Origin: an uncultured Clostridia bacterium
Lineage (GTDB): Bacteria; Bacillota; Clostridia; Christensenellales; UBA1242
Length of the DNA: 64,000 nt
Reading direction: 5' to 3'
NCBI GenBank assembly: GCA_934754475.1
Contig: CAKVHV010000001.1
Location: 124,001-188,000, forward strand
Part shown: positions 1 to 7,575 of the stretch, one piece after another
Layout: every line of letters starts with the position of its first letter
Position numbering within the stretch: position 1 is the stretch's first letter
Notes under the pieces: model-generated
The model's database searches: none
Told to the model about the DNA's origin: nothing
The model's input: the letters and a program-made list of their open reading frames with translations, nothing else
Made by a program: the position numbers and the translations under genes

Positions 1-393
1 GTCAGTAGCTTTTTTAGTTGTAGTTTTTCTTGTTGTTTTCTTTTCAGCTTTAACTTCTGCAACTGGTTCAGTTTTTTCTTCTGCTTTTTCAACTTTTTCT
101 TCAACTTTGGTTTCTACTTTAACTTCGCTAGCTTTTGCTTTGTAAAGAGCTTCGGCAAGTCTACCAATCTTTCTGCTAGCATTGTTTTTGTGGATTACAC
201 CTTTGCTACAAGCACTGTCGATATAAGAATAAACTTCTTTGCTAAACTTTTCTGCTTCAGCAACTTTGCCTTCTTCAAGTAGTTTTCTGAACTTTTTGAT
301 TTGAGTTGCAATAGTAGCTTTTACAAATTTGTTTTCTTCTCTTCTTCTTTGAATTGTATTAATTCTCTTTTTTGCTGATTTAATATTAGCCAT
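1..393 (-). CDS. rpsT: 30S ribosomal protein S20, C-terminus beyond the window
   Basis: The reading frame starts at the ATG at 391-393 (minus strand), 6 bases after an AAGGAGA ribosome binding site at 400-406. The first ~87 residues are a typical S20: start MANIKSAKKRINTIQRRR, then a basic helical hairpin with the conserved KGVIHKNNASRKIGRLA stretch. S20 binds 16S rRNA early in 30S assembly. The family is normally 85-90 residues long, but here the frame stays open for at least 44 more residues, rich in Lys, Glu, Val and Thr, and leaves the window without a stop. The tail ends in a Lys/Thr/Arg-rich patch (KTTRKTTTKK). The gene is divergent from gpr, a common neighbour in Firmicutes. The core identification is firm; the role of the tail is unknown. 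Confidence 0.95.
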   Translation of the reverse strand, partial: MANIKSAKKRINTIQRRREENKFVKATIATQIKKFRKLLEEGKVAEAEKFSKEVYSYIDSACSKGVIHKNNASRKIGRLAEALYKAKASEVKVETKVEEKVEKAEEKTEPVAEVKAEKKTTRKTTTKKATD

Positions 394-436
394 TATTTTC
401 TCCTTGATTTTTAAACTTATAATTGAAATCTGCACT

Positions 437-465
437 ATTTTAGCATAATTTTTTTGAAAAATCAA
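437..465 (-). promoter_or_regulatory. Sigma-A-type promoter of rpsT
   Basis: Read on the minus strand, TTGATT (465-460), a 17-base spacer and TAAAAT (442-437) precede rpsT. The -10 box is directly preceded by TGC, an extended -10 also seen at the aspS, argS and alaS promoters. Confidence 0.7.
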
Positions 466-592
466 GAACTATTTTGCATTTATTGTATTTATTTTGAAAA
501 TAGTATCAAAAAAAATCTAAAATTAATTTAATATGAGTTAAAAATAAGATTGCAAAAATATATTTTTTAAAAAACTCGTCAATAATTATTTT

Positions 593-1510
593 ATGAAAAA
601 GAAAATTTATTCGGATATAATTTTTGATTTAATTCACAGATACAATATTGAAAGTGATGACGACTTTGAGAGTACAAAAAAATCTTTTGGAAATATTAAT
701 TTGGAAAGTTACGATGTTACATCGGAATTTCAATCAAAAAAATTAAACAAGGAAATTGGAAAGTATAGACTACTGAGTGTTCCAAATCCACTTGAAATTA
801 GCCATTCTGAGATGACTAGGATTAAAAATGTACTCAAAGATATTTTGTGCGAACTTTTGGGGAAGATATCTAGCAAAGATAGAATTTTGGTGGTGGGGTT
901 AGGCAATAGACACATAAGTGCGGATAGTCTTGGCACAAAGGTTATCAAAAACATAAATATAACCTTTGGTGGACACTTTCCAAAAGTTATGGCAATTTGT
1001 CCGTCAGTGCTAGGGTTAACGGGAATTGAGACTTTTGATATAGTCAAAGGTGTAATAGATAATGTCAAACCCACGCATATAATTTTTGTAGATAGTCTAT
1101 GTGCAAGTGATATTAGTAGACTTGGAAAGTCGATACAACTAACTAATACTGGCATATGTCCGGGTAGTGGGATTGGAAACAGGCGAAAGTGTTTGGACTC
1201 ATCCATGGCAAAATATGTTGTATCTATTGGAGTTCCATTGCTTATATATGCAAATACATTTGTTGAAAGTAGTATGGAAAAGTATAGGATAAATCACTCT
1301 AGGTTGAATAGTATTATGCAAAAGACAAAAAAATACGAAAATAACACAGATTTTGTCGATTTTATAAGCGATTTAAAAGACTGTATTGATGATTCAATGG
1401 ATGACATAATAGTATCACTCAAAGACATTGAAGAATGTGTGGATATTCTCTCTAAAATTATATCTGAAGCAATTAACTTAAGTCTAGGTGTAAACGTATT
1501 AAATTATTAA
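593..1510 (+). CDS. gpr: GPR endopeptidase, germination protease for small acid-soluble spore proteins
   Basis: GPR (peptidase family A25) degrades the small acid-soluble proteins that coat DNA in dormant spores when the spore germinates. The family signature is clear: VVGLGNRHISADSLGTKV at about 100-117, then PSVLGLTGIET, VDSLCASD and TGICPGSGIGNRRK at about 186-199. By alignment to the Bacillus enzyme, the two catalytic aspartates (127 and 193 there) correspond to about Asp111 and Asp167. At 305 residues it is shorter than the usual ~330-370, mostly at the N-terminus. No clear ribosome binding site or sigma-A promoter precedes it, which would fit forespore-specific transcription, but I could not identify a sigma-G/F promoter. 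A transglycosylase gene follows 19 bases later. It is the strongest single sign of an endospore-forming ancestry. Confidence 0.93.
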   Translation: MKKKIYSDIIFDLIHRYNIESDDDFESTKKSFGNINLESYDVTSEFQSKKLNKEIGKYRLLSVPNPLEISHSEMTRIKNVLKDILCELLGKISSKDRILVVGLGNRHISADSLGTKVIKNINITFGGHFPKVMAICPSVLGLTGIETFDIVKGVIDNVKPTHIIFVDSLCASDISRLGKSIQLTNTGICPGSGIGNRRKCLDSSMAKYVVSIGVPLLIYANTFVESSMEKYRINHSRLNSIMQKTKKYENNTDFVDFISDLKDCIDDSMDDIIVSLKDIEECVDILSKIISEAINLSLGVNVLNY

Positions 1511-1529
1511 TAGTTTCATAAAATAAATT

Positions 1530-2066
1530 ATGAAAAAATTAATGTGGGGAAGTTTGATTGTAATTGCAATTGTATGTATTGCAATACTTTTTGTTTTTGT
1601 TAGATTTCCTACACGATATTCAAATTATATTAACAAGTACTCAAGCGAATATAATGTGCCAAAAGACATGGTTGCTAGTGTTATAAATATTGAGAGTGGA
1701 TATGATTCAAATGCTATATCTTCGGCTGGAGCATGTGGACTTATGCAGATTATGCCATCAACCGCTTTTGATATGGCGAGTAGGCTCAAAATAGATATTT
1801 CCTATGATGATTTATTCGACCCAGAAATTAATATCCAACTTGGATGCTATTATCTTAGATATTTGCTAGATATGTTTAACGGAAACAAAATAAATACTCT
1901 ATCTGCATATAATTGGGGACTAAGTAGTGTAAAGAATTGGATTGCAAGCGGAAATGTTGATGAAAATGGGAATGTCATAAATATCCCAGCACTTGAAACT
2001 CAAAATTATCTCAAAAAGTATAGTACTAACGAATTTGTGTACAAAAATATTTTGAAATTTAAGTAA
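1530..2066 (+). CDS. Membrane-anchored lytic transglycosylase (SLT domain)
   Basis: The 178-residue protein has one N-terminal membrane helix (about 6-25) and an SLT/lysozyme-like domain. The catalytic glutamate is in INIESGYDSNAISSAGACG (about Glu55), followed by LMQIMPSTA and AYNWGLSSV, the family's other signatures (usually AYNAG). Such enzymes cleave the MurNAc-GlcNAc bond of peptidoglycan on the outer face of the membrane. It follows gpr by 19 bases and is probably co-transcribed with it, which suggests a use in spore formation or germination, though the same enzyme type also serves vegetative wall turnover. No clear ribosome binding site is visible. Confidence 0.88.
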   Translation: MKKLMWGSLIVIAIVCIAILFVFVRFPTRYSNYINKYSSEYNVPKDMVASVINIESGYDSNAISSAGACGLMQIMPSTAFDMASRLKIDISYDDLFDPEINIQLGCYYLRYLLDMFNGNKINTLSAYNWGLSSVKNWIASGNVDENGNVINIPALETQNYLKKYSTNEFVYKNILKFK

Positions 2067-2085
2067 TCTATTTTTATTAGAACAA

Positions 2086-2114
2086 TTGACAACACACTTT
2101 TGCTTTGTTAATAT
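2086..2114 (+). promoter_or_regulatory. Sigma-A-type promoter of lysS
   Basis: TTGACA (2086-2091), a 17-base spacer and TAATAT (2109-2114), about 75 bases before lysS. Near-consensus; probably drives lysS-degV-HD gene. Confidence 0.75.
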
Positions 2115-2190
2115 ATTAAAGTAAAAAAATATATTAATATCTTTAATAGGGTAGAATACTATCCTTGAGAAAAAATAAGGACGGATAAAA

Positions 2191-3654
2191 ATGCAAGAAG
2201 AAAATCTATACAAAGAAGTAGATATAAGAGCAAAAAAGATTTCAGATTTGAAGGCAATGGGAATTAATCCATATGCTGACAAATTTGATTGTAGCAATAC
2301 TATCTTGGAAGCAAGAAGTTTGCCAATGGATACCAAAGTAAGTATCGCTGGAAGAATAACATTCAGACGTGCTTTTGGAAAGTTTATGTTTATTCAACTA
2401 AGTGATATTTATGCCAAAATTCAAGTATCTCTAAGTGTTAACGAAATTCCCGAAGAAGAATACAAGTTCTTCAAAGACTATGTAGATATTGCGGATTTTG
2501 TAGGAATTGAAGGTGAGATTTATACAACTCAAACGGGGGAAATCACTGTTAGAGCAAGAAAGTATAAATTACTAAGCAAAGCAATGCTTCCTTTGCCAGA
2601 AAAATTCCACGGACTTCAAGACATTGAGACTAGATACAGACAAAGATATTTGGATTTGATTACTAACGAAGATACAAGAAAAGTATTCTTAGGACGTAGC
2701 AAAATAGTTTCGACTATTAGAAGATATTTGGAAGACAATGGATTTATTGAAATTGAGTCTCCAATTTTGCAAACAGCAGTTTCTGGAGCGTCGGCAAAAC
2801 CTTTCTTTACTCACCACAATGCACTTGACTTGGATTGTAACTTAAGAATTGCCTTTGAAACTTGGCTAAAACAAGCAGTTGCTGGTGGAATTACTAAGGT
2901 GTTTGAACTTGGCAAAGACTTCAGAAACGAAGGAATGGATGCTACTCACTTGCAAGAATTTACACAAGTTGAATGGTATGCAGGATATTGGGATTATGAA
3001 AAGAATGTAGTATTTTTCAAAAATCTCGTTCAAAAACTTTTGATGGACACTTTGGGAACACTCAAAATTAATTATCAAGGACATGAAATTGATTTTGGTG
3101 GAGAGTGGAAGCGAATTAACTATGTCGAAGAAATGAATAGAATTTTAGGATTTGAATTCTTGGATATTGAAGATTTGGATGAGTTTAAACAAAAAGTTGT
3201 TGACAAGAGATTGTTTACAAAGGCTGATTTGGAAGAATGTAAGTCAGTAAGAACTTTGATAGACTATATTTACAAGAGAAAAATTAGAGAAGATATTGTA
3301 GAACCTACAATTCTATACAACTACCCAGCAGTTCTCAAGACTTTGGCACGTAGAAATGACAAAGATAATAGAGTTACAGATGTATTCCAAGTAGTAGTTT
3401 GTGGTGCGGAGATTTGTAACGCATACTCTGAACTTGTTGACCCAGTAATTCAAAGAGAAACTTTGATGCAACAACTCAAAGAAAAAGCAAATGGTGACGA
3501 AGAAACAATGGATTTGGATGAAAGTTTCCTAAAATCTATGGAACATGGAATGCCACCAATGAGCGGACTAGGATTTGGAATTGACAGATTTATTATGCTT
3601 ATTTATGATTTGCCAAATATTAGAGATGCTGTAATGTTCCCTATAATGAAATAA
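2191..3654 (+). CDS. lysS: Lysyl-tRNA synthetase, class II
   Basis: This enzyme charges tRNA-Lys with lysine. The 487-residue protein has the N-terminal OB-fold anticodon-binding domain (about 50-150), then the class II core: motif 2 region FELGKDFRNEGMDATHLQEF (about 239-258) and motif 3 SGLGFGIDRFIML near the C-terminus. Length and domain order match bacterial LysS. The first gene of a probable operon: degV starts 10 bases after its stop and an HD-domain gene follows. Confidence 0.96.
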   Translation: MQEENLYKEVDIRAKKISDLKAMGINPYADKFDCSNTILEARSLPMDTKVSIAGRITFRRAFGKFMFIQLSDIYAKIQVSLSVNEIPEEEYKFFKDYVDIADFVGIEGEIYTTQTGEITVRARKYKLLSKAMLPLPEKFHGLQDIETRYRQRYLDLITNEDTRKVFLGRSKIVSTIRRYLEDNGFIEIESPILQTAVSGASAKPFFTHHNALDLDCNLRIAFETWLKQAVAGGITKVFELGKDFRNEGMDATHLQEFTQVEWYAGYWDYEKNVVFFKNLVQKLLMDTLGTLKINYQGHEIDFGGEWKRINYVEEMNRILGFEFLDIEDLDEFKQKVVDKRLFTKADLEECKSVRTLIDYIYKRKIREDIVEPTILYNYPAVLKTLARRNDKDNRVTDVFQVVVCGAEICNAYSELVDPVIQRETLMQQLKEKANGDEETMDLDESFLKSMEHGMPPMSGLGFGIDRFIMLIYDLPNIRDAVMFPIMK

Positions 3655-3664
3655 TGGAGAAAAT

Positions 3665-4525
3665 ATGAGTTTGTTTTTTGTGGATAGTGCTAGTGATTTG
3701 AGCGTTATGGACGCCAAAAAACTTGGCATTGAAATGATAAATTTGCCTTATAAAAAAGAAAGCGAGAGATGTGAGTTTGACGAAAACTTTGATTTTGTCA
3801 AATTCTATTCTAAGCACAAGAAGGGAATTGATATATCTTATCAACCACTTTCAAAAAAAGAATATTTGAAGATTTTTGAACCATGTCTAAAACAAGGTGA
3901 CGATGTTGTTTATGTGGCTTCTAGTGAAAATATTATAAGTCAAAAAAACTTGAATGATTGTGTAAATGAATTGACTCAAAAATATCCCGAAAGGAAATTT
4001 AAGATTATTGATTCAAAAAGCATTTCAATTGGTCAAGGATTAGTTTCATATGCTTGTGCAATGCTATATAGACATGGCGATGATGCAGAAACGATTTATA
4101 ACAAATCTTTTGATATAAGAAACGAATATGCTATGTATTTTTCGTGTGATAGTCTTGAAAGATTGCTGGATAATTCTATTATTTCGAATACACAATCAGT
4201 AGGCACTGCACTTAATATCAAGCCAATTATGGCTATAAATATAGATGGAAACACCGAAATAATTGACAAAGTTAGCGGAAAGAAGAAGGCAGTTTCAAAA
4301 CTACTTGAACTACTTAGACAAACGGGAGAAAATGTAGCAGATTATCCAATTGGTGTTGTTTATTCAAACGATGAGTCATCTGCCTTGGAACTTTGTGAAA
4401 AAATCAAAGAATACTATGGTCAAGATGTTCAGATAATTTGCAATCGAATGACTCCTAGCAATGTAGGTGTCTTGGGTGGCGGAATGTTGGGAATATCTTT
4501 TCACGTTCACAGAAAAATTCACTAA
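3665..4525 (+). CDS. DegV family fatty-acid-binding protein
   Basis: The 286-residue protein opens with VDSASDLS (DegV proteins typically start with DSTxDL). It has the two-domain DegV plan, with a central KIIDSKSISIGQGLVSY segment and a C-terminal VLGGGMLGISFH segment. DegV proteins (FakB in some species) bind a fatty acid and present it to the kinase FakA for phosphorylation into phospholipid synthesis. No fakA is in this window. It lies 10 bases after lysS with its own GGAG site and is probably co-transcribed. The family assignment is good; the bound lipid is unknown. Confidence 0.85.
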   Translation: MSLFFVDSASDLSVMDAKKLGIEMINLPYKKESERCEFDENFDFVKFYSKHKKGIDISYQPLSKKEYLKIFEPCLKQGDDVVYVASSENIISQKNLNDCVNELTQKYPERKFKIIDSKSISIGQGLVSYACAMLYRHGDDAETIYNKSFDIRNEYAMYFSCDSLERLLDNSIISNTQSVGTALNIKPIMAINIDGNTEIIDKVSGKKKAVSKLLELLRQTGENVADYPIGVVYSNDESSALELCEKIKEYYGQDVQIICNRMTPSNVGVLGGGMLGISFHVHRKIH

Positions 4526-4540
4526 TTAGGGGAGTTTGCA

Positions 4541-5122
4541 ATGTCAAATTCAAAAGAAAAATTCAAAGAGATTTTTGAAAAAAATATAACTCGTGACGGA
4601 GCAAAAGAATTGCTTGAATTTTTGGAAAAATCAGATTTCTTTGTTGCTCCAGCAAGCACACAATTTCATAGTGCCTACGAAGGTGGACTTTGTGACCACT
4701 CGATTAATGTATATAATAGATTTTTGAATTCTGTCAAAAATGAATATGGCGAAAAGTATTTGGACGTAGTTTCAAACGAAACAATTGCCATTTGTGGACT
4801 TTTGCATGATATATGCAAAGTGGATACTTTCAAATCTGATTTTAAGAACAAAAAAGTCGACGGAAACTGGGTTCAAGTTCCATATTACACAGTTGAAGAT
4901 AGTTTGCCTTATGGTCATGGCGAAAAATCTGTTTATATAATTTCGGGGTTTATGAAACTCACAAGGGAAGAAGCTATGATAATCAACTGGCATATGGGTG
5001 GCTTTGATGCGAGAGTTAGGGGTGGAGCATATGGACTCAGTGAAGCTTATTACAAATACCCGCTAGCAGTTATATTCCATACTTGTGATATGCTTGCAAC
5101 ATATTTGGATGAAACAAAATAA
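4541..5122 (+). CDS. HD-domain metal-dependent phosphohydrolase of unknown substrate
   Basis: The 193-residue protein carries the HD superfamily metal ligands: a first His in GGLCDHSINVYNRF, the HD pair in GLLHDICKVD, a later His in NWHMGG, and an Asp in FHTCDMLATYLDE. HD proteins hydrolyse phosphoester bonds, often of nucleotides or cyclic dinucleotides. This small stand-alone form is common in Clostridia and their phages, and its substrate is not known. It starts 15 bases after degV with a GGGGAG site and ends before a strong terminator, so it closes the lysS operon. Confidence 0.75.
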   Translation: MSNSKEKFKEIFEKNITRDGAKELLEFLEKSDFFVAPASTQFHSAYEGGLCDHSINVYNRFLNSVKNEYGEKYLDVVSNETIAICGLLHDICKVDTFKSDFKNKKVDGNWVQVPYYTVEDSLPYGHGEKSVYIISGFMKLTREEAMIINWHMGGFDARVRGGAYGLSEAYYKYPLAVIFHTCDMLATYLDETK

Positions 5123-5128
5123 AAAATG

Positions 5129-5173
5129 TGAAGTGAATCTTGATAATTATTTTCCCGGTTCACTTCATTTTTA
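5129..5173 (+). terminator. Intrinsic terminator after the lysS-degV-HD operon
   Basis: TGAAGTGAA (5129-5137) pairs perfectly with TTCACTTCA (5159-5167), followed by TTTTT. Confidence 0.8.
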
Positions 5174-5203
5174 TTATCTATTTGATTTTAAGGAAATAAA
5201 TTT

Positions 5204-6736
5204 ATGAAAAAGGCTTTGAAATTCATTTTTAGTAGATTTACTATGGTGGCAATTGCTATTATTCTCCAATTTATGCTTTGGATTTTTATTCCCGTGCTTG
5301 TAAATAATAGATACCCAAACGCATTGATTTCAATAAACCTTATAATTGCAATATTGGCATTGCTTCTAATTATTTGGATAATTAATAGCGATATGAAAAT
5401 AGAATGTCAACTGCCACTAATAATTCTATGTATTCTAACTCCTGCATTAGGGGTGGTGTTCTGTGCAATATTTGTTAGGGTTAAAATCCCTAAGAAAATA
5501 AAAAGATATTTTAATAAAACAATTCATCAAACAAAAGTTGCAAATACAACGGATGAAAACTATTCTGAGAACTTAAAGCAAAAATTGGATGGCTATTATA
5601 ATCAATTTAATTATTTGAATAACACCGCCAATCTTAAAAGTTATGAAAACACAAATGTGGTTTTCTTTGATGAAGGAAAGAAGTTTTTTGACGATTTGTT
5701 GATTGAACTGAATAAAGCAGAAAAGTTTATTTTTATGGAGTACTTTATACTTGAAAAGGGGAAAATTTGGAATTCAATTCATGAAGTTCTCAAAGCAAAG
5801 GCGAAAGATGGCATAAAAGTTAGACTTATGTATGACGATTTGGGAACAATATCCAGACTTCCTTCAAATTTTTATAAAAAACTAAGAAAAGAAGGAATTG
5901 AGTGTGTAAAGTTTAATGAATATTCGCAATTTGCATCAGCACTATATAACAATCGTGACCACAGAAAAATAACAGTGATTGACGGGAAAGTTGGATACAT
6001 GGGTGGAATTAATATTGCAGATGAGTATGCTAATATTAATTGTTCTTATGGTTTTTGGAAAGATTCGGCAGTTAAACTTATAGGCGATGGAGTCAATGGT
6101 TTGACTTGTATACTACTACAATTATATGGGATTCAAACGGGGAATATAGAGAATTATTCGGATTACTTTGTAAAGAACAGCCAAAAAGCACAAGGGGTTG
6201 TTTGTCCTTTTGGCGATGGTCCAAAATATTTTTATGGTGAGCATATTGGCGAAAATTTGTATATTAATCTAATTAGCCAAGCAAAGAAAACAATTTTTAT
6301 AACAACACCTTATTTAATTATAGATAGTGAACTTAGAAATGCACTTATAAATGCAAGCAAACGTGGTGTTGATGTTAGAATTGTAACTCCGCATATTCCA
6401 GATAAAAAAGCAATTTTTAGTGTTACTAGGAGTAATTATAAGATTCTTCAAAATAGCGGAATCAAAATATTTGAGTTCAAAAAGGGATTTATTCATTCAA
6501 AACAAATTTTGATAGATAATGAGTTAGCCATTGTAGGAACTATAAATTTGGATTATCGAAGTATGATACATCATTATGAATGTGGAGTTCTTATGTACAA
6601 AACATCTTGCATAAAAGATATTGAAAAAGATTTTGATAACCTATTTGAAAATTCAATAGATATGAAAGATTTTAAACAAATGTGGTTAGCAAAAATATTC
6701 TGTGCTTTAATTAAATTATTTACACCTTTGTTTTAA
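5204..6736 (+). CDS. cls: Cardiolipin synthase, phospholipase D family
   Basis: This enzyme joins two phosphatidylglycerol molecules into cardiolipin at the membrane. The 510-residue protein has two to three N-terminal membrane helices (about 10-95) and two HKD catalytic motifs: HRKITVID with its His at about residue 253, and HSKQILID with its His at about residue 431, each followed by a GG or GT(I)N signature. This is the standard length and layout of bacterial ClsA-type enzymes. It begins with an AAGGAA site and stands alone between two terminators. Confidence 0.93.
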   Translation: MKKALKFIFSRFTMVAIAIILQFMLWIFIPVLVNNRYPNALISINLIIAILALLLIIWIINSDMKIECQLPLIILCILTPALGVVFCAIFVRVKIPKKIKRYFNKTIHQTKVANTTDENYSENLKQKLDGYYNQFNYLNNTANLKSYENTNVVFFDEGKKFFDDLLIELNKAEKFIFMEYFILEKGKIWNSIHEVLKAKAKDGIKVRLMYDDLGTISRLPSNFYKKLRKEGIECVKFNEYSQFASALYNNRDHRKITVIDGKVGYMGGINIADEYANINCSYGFWKDSAVKLIGDGVNGLTCILLQLYGIQTGNIENYSDYFVKNSQKAQGVVCPFGDGPKYFYGEHIGENLYINLISQAKKTIFITTPYLIIDSELRNALINASKRGVDVRIVTPHIPDKKAIFSVTRSNYKILQNSGIKIFEFKKGFIHSKQILIDNELAIVGTINLDYRSMIHHYECGVLMYKTSCIKDIEKDFDNLFENSIDMKDFKQMWLAKIFCALIKLFTPLF

Positions 6737-6744
6737 ATAAATTT

Positions 6745-6769
6745 AGAGACATTAATTGTCTCTTTTTTA
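6745..6769 (+). terminator. Intrinsic terminator after cls
   Basis: AGAGACA (6745-6751), a 5-base loop, TGTCTCT (6757-6763), then TTTTTA. Confidence 0.85.
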
Positions 6770-7077
6770 TTTGTTATATTAATATAAACTATATATACAT
6801 ATATATATTAATAAATAACAAAATACTTTTGTTTTTGTAATATTTTGATAATAAAAAATGACTTCCCATAAAATCAGTATAGTTATGTTTATATAACCGA
6901 ATTCCGACCATTTCCGACCTTTTTGGAGTGAAATTTTGAAAAATTTAAAATATTTTGGAAAATATTTCCAAATAATGTAAAATTCCGTTGTGCTTTTTGT
7001 AAATAACTGATAGAGTGGAATTACTTTCGACCAAATCAGAATCGAAAAGTAAAATAAAAAGGGTAAGGAAAAGAAAC
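6770..7077 (+). promoter_or_regulatory. Operator-rich upstream region of the Spo0A-like gene
   Basis: No gene is visible in this AT-rich stretch, but it holds several regular motifs. TTCCGACC occurs twice, at 6902-6909 and 6913-6920, one helical turn apart. A perfect palindrome TTTGGAAA-ATA-TTTCCAAA lies at 6954-6972. TTTCGACC at 7025-7032 contains TTCGACC, 6 of 7 bases of the reverse 0A-box TTCGACA, and faces TCGAAA at 7042-7047. A weak promoter candidate is TTGTGC (6988-6993)-17-TAGAGT (7011-7016). The motifs are seen; that they bind a regulator is inference. Confidence 0.5.
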
Positions 7078-7473
7078 ATGGAAGAATTTAATCTTAAATC
7101 TGAAAATTTTATAAAGGGGAGTGACAAAAATTTGGACAAGAAAGTTGTAGACATTTTGTTAAGTCTCGGCATATCACCAAACTTACAAGGCTACGCATTT
7201 TTGAAAGAAAGTATCAAACTTGCAATTTACAATCCGTCATATGTTGGTGCTATAACAAAAATTATGTATCCTACAATTGCTAGCAAATTCAAAACTACCG
7301 CTTGTAGAGTTGAAAGGTCAATAAGACATGCGTTGGACGTATCTTATATGAAAGGAAAAATATACAATATTAACGAAATTTTTGGACTTAAGATTTTGGA
7401 AGAAAATGAAAAGCCTACAAATTCGGAATTTGTAGCACTCATTGCAGATAGACTTGCCTTAGACCTTAACTAA
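7078..7473 (+). CDS. Spo0A-like DNA-binding domain protein without a receiver domain
   Basis: The 131-residue protein is essentially the C-terminal effector domain of Spo0A, the master regulator of sporulation. It shows LSLGISPNLQGYAFLKESI, then ITKIMYPTIASKFKTTACR, the recognition helix segment CRVERSIRHALDVSY, and the closing KPTNSEFVALIADRL, all in family order. The phospho-accepting receiver domain that forms the first half of normal Spo0A (~265 residues) is absent. Only ~20 unrelated charged residues precede the domain, and no receiver coding sequence lies upstream. A GTG at 7015 would give 152 residues, but the ATG at 7078 has an AAGGAAAAG site and the sequence between carries 0A-box-like motifs, so I prefer 7078. 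It could be an unregulated Spo0A, a paralogue, or a competitor of a full-length Spo0A encoded elsewhere. Confidence 0.85.
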   Translation: MEEFNLKSENFIKGSDKNLDKKVVDILLSLGISPNLQGYAFLKESIKLAIYNPSYVGAITKIMYPTIASKFKTTACRVERSIRHALDVSYMKGKIYNINEIFGLKILEENEKPTNSEFVALIADRLALDLN

Positions 7474-7500
7474 ATAAATTATATATCTTATTTTAGATGA

Positions 7501-7529
7501 TTGACAAAAAAATACTAATTTGCTATAAT
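7501..7529 (+). promoter_or_regulatory. Consensus sigma-A promoter of aspS
   Basis: TTGACA (7501-7506), 17-base spacer, TATAAT (7524-7529), preceded by TGC (extended -10). Both boxes are perfect. Confidence 0.88.
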
Positions 7530-7575
7530 CTTAAATCATGTACAATAGTTTAATATTGTACTCTTGGGAGACTTT

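Noticed and set aside
1920..2336. Minus-strand frame of 138 residues over the start of lysS
   Set aside because: It overlaps the end of the transglycosylase and the start of lysS, both certain, and shows no family pattern.
6770..6900. Remnant of a receiver domain upstream of the Spo0A-like gene
   Set aside because: The stretch is AT-rich, full of stops in all forward frames, and shows no receiver motifs.
7015..7077. GTG start at 7015 for the Spo0A-like gene
   Set aside because: The ATG at 7078 has a better ribosome binding site and the 63 bases between carry 0A-box-like motifs; kept only as an alternative.
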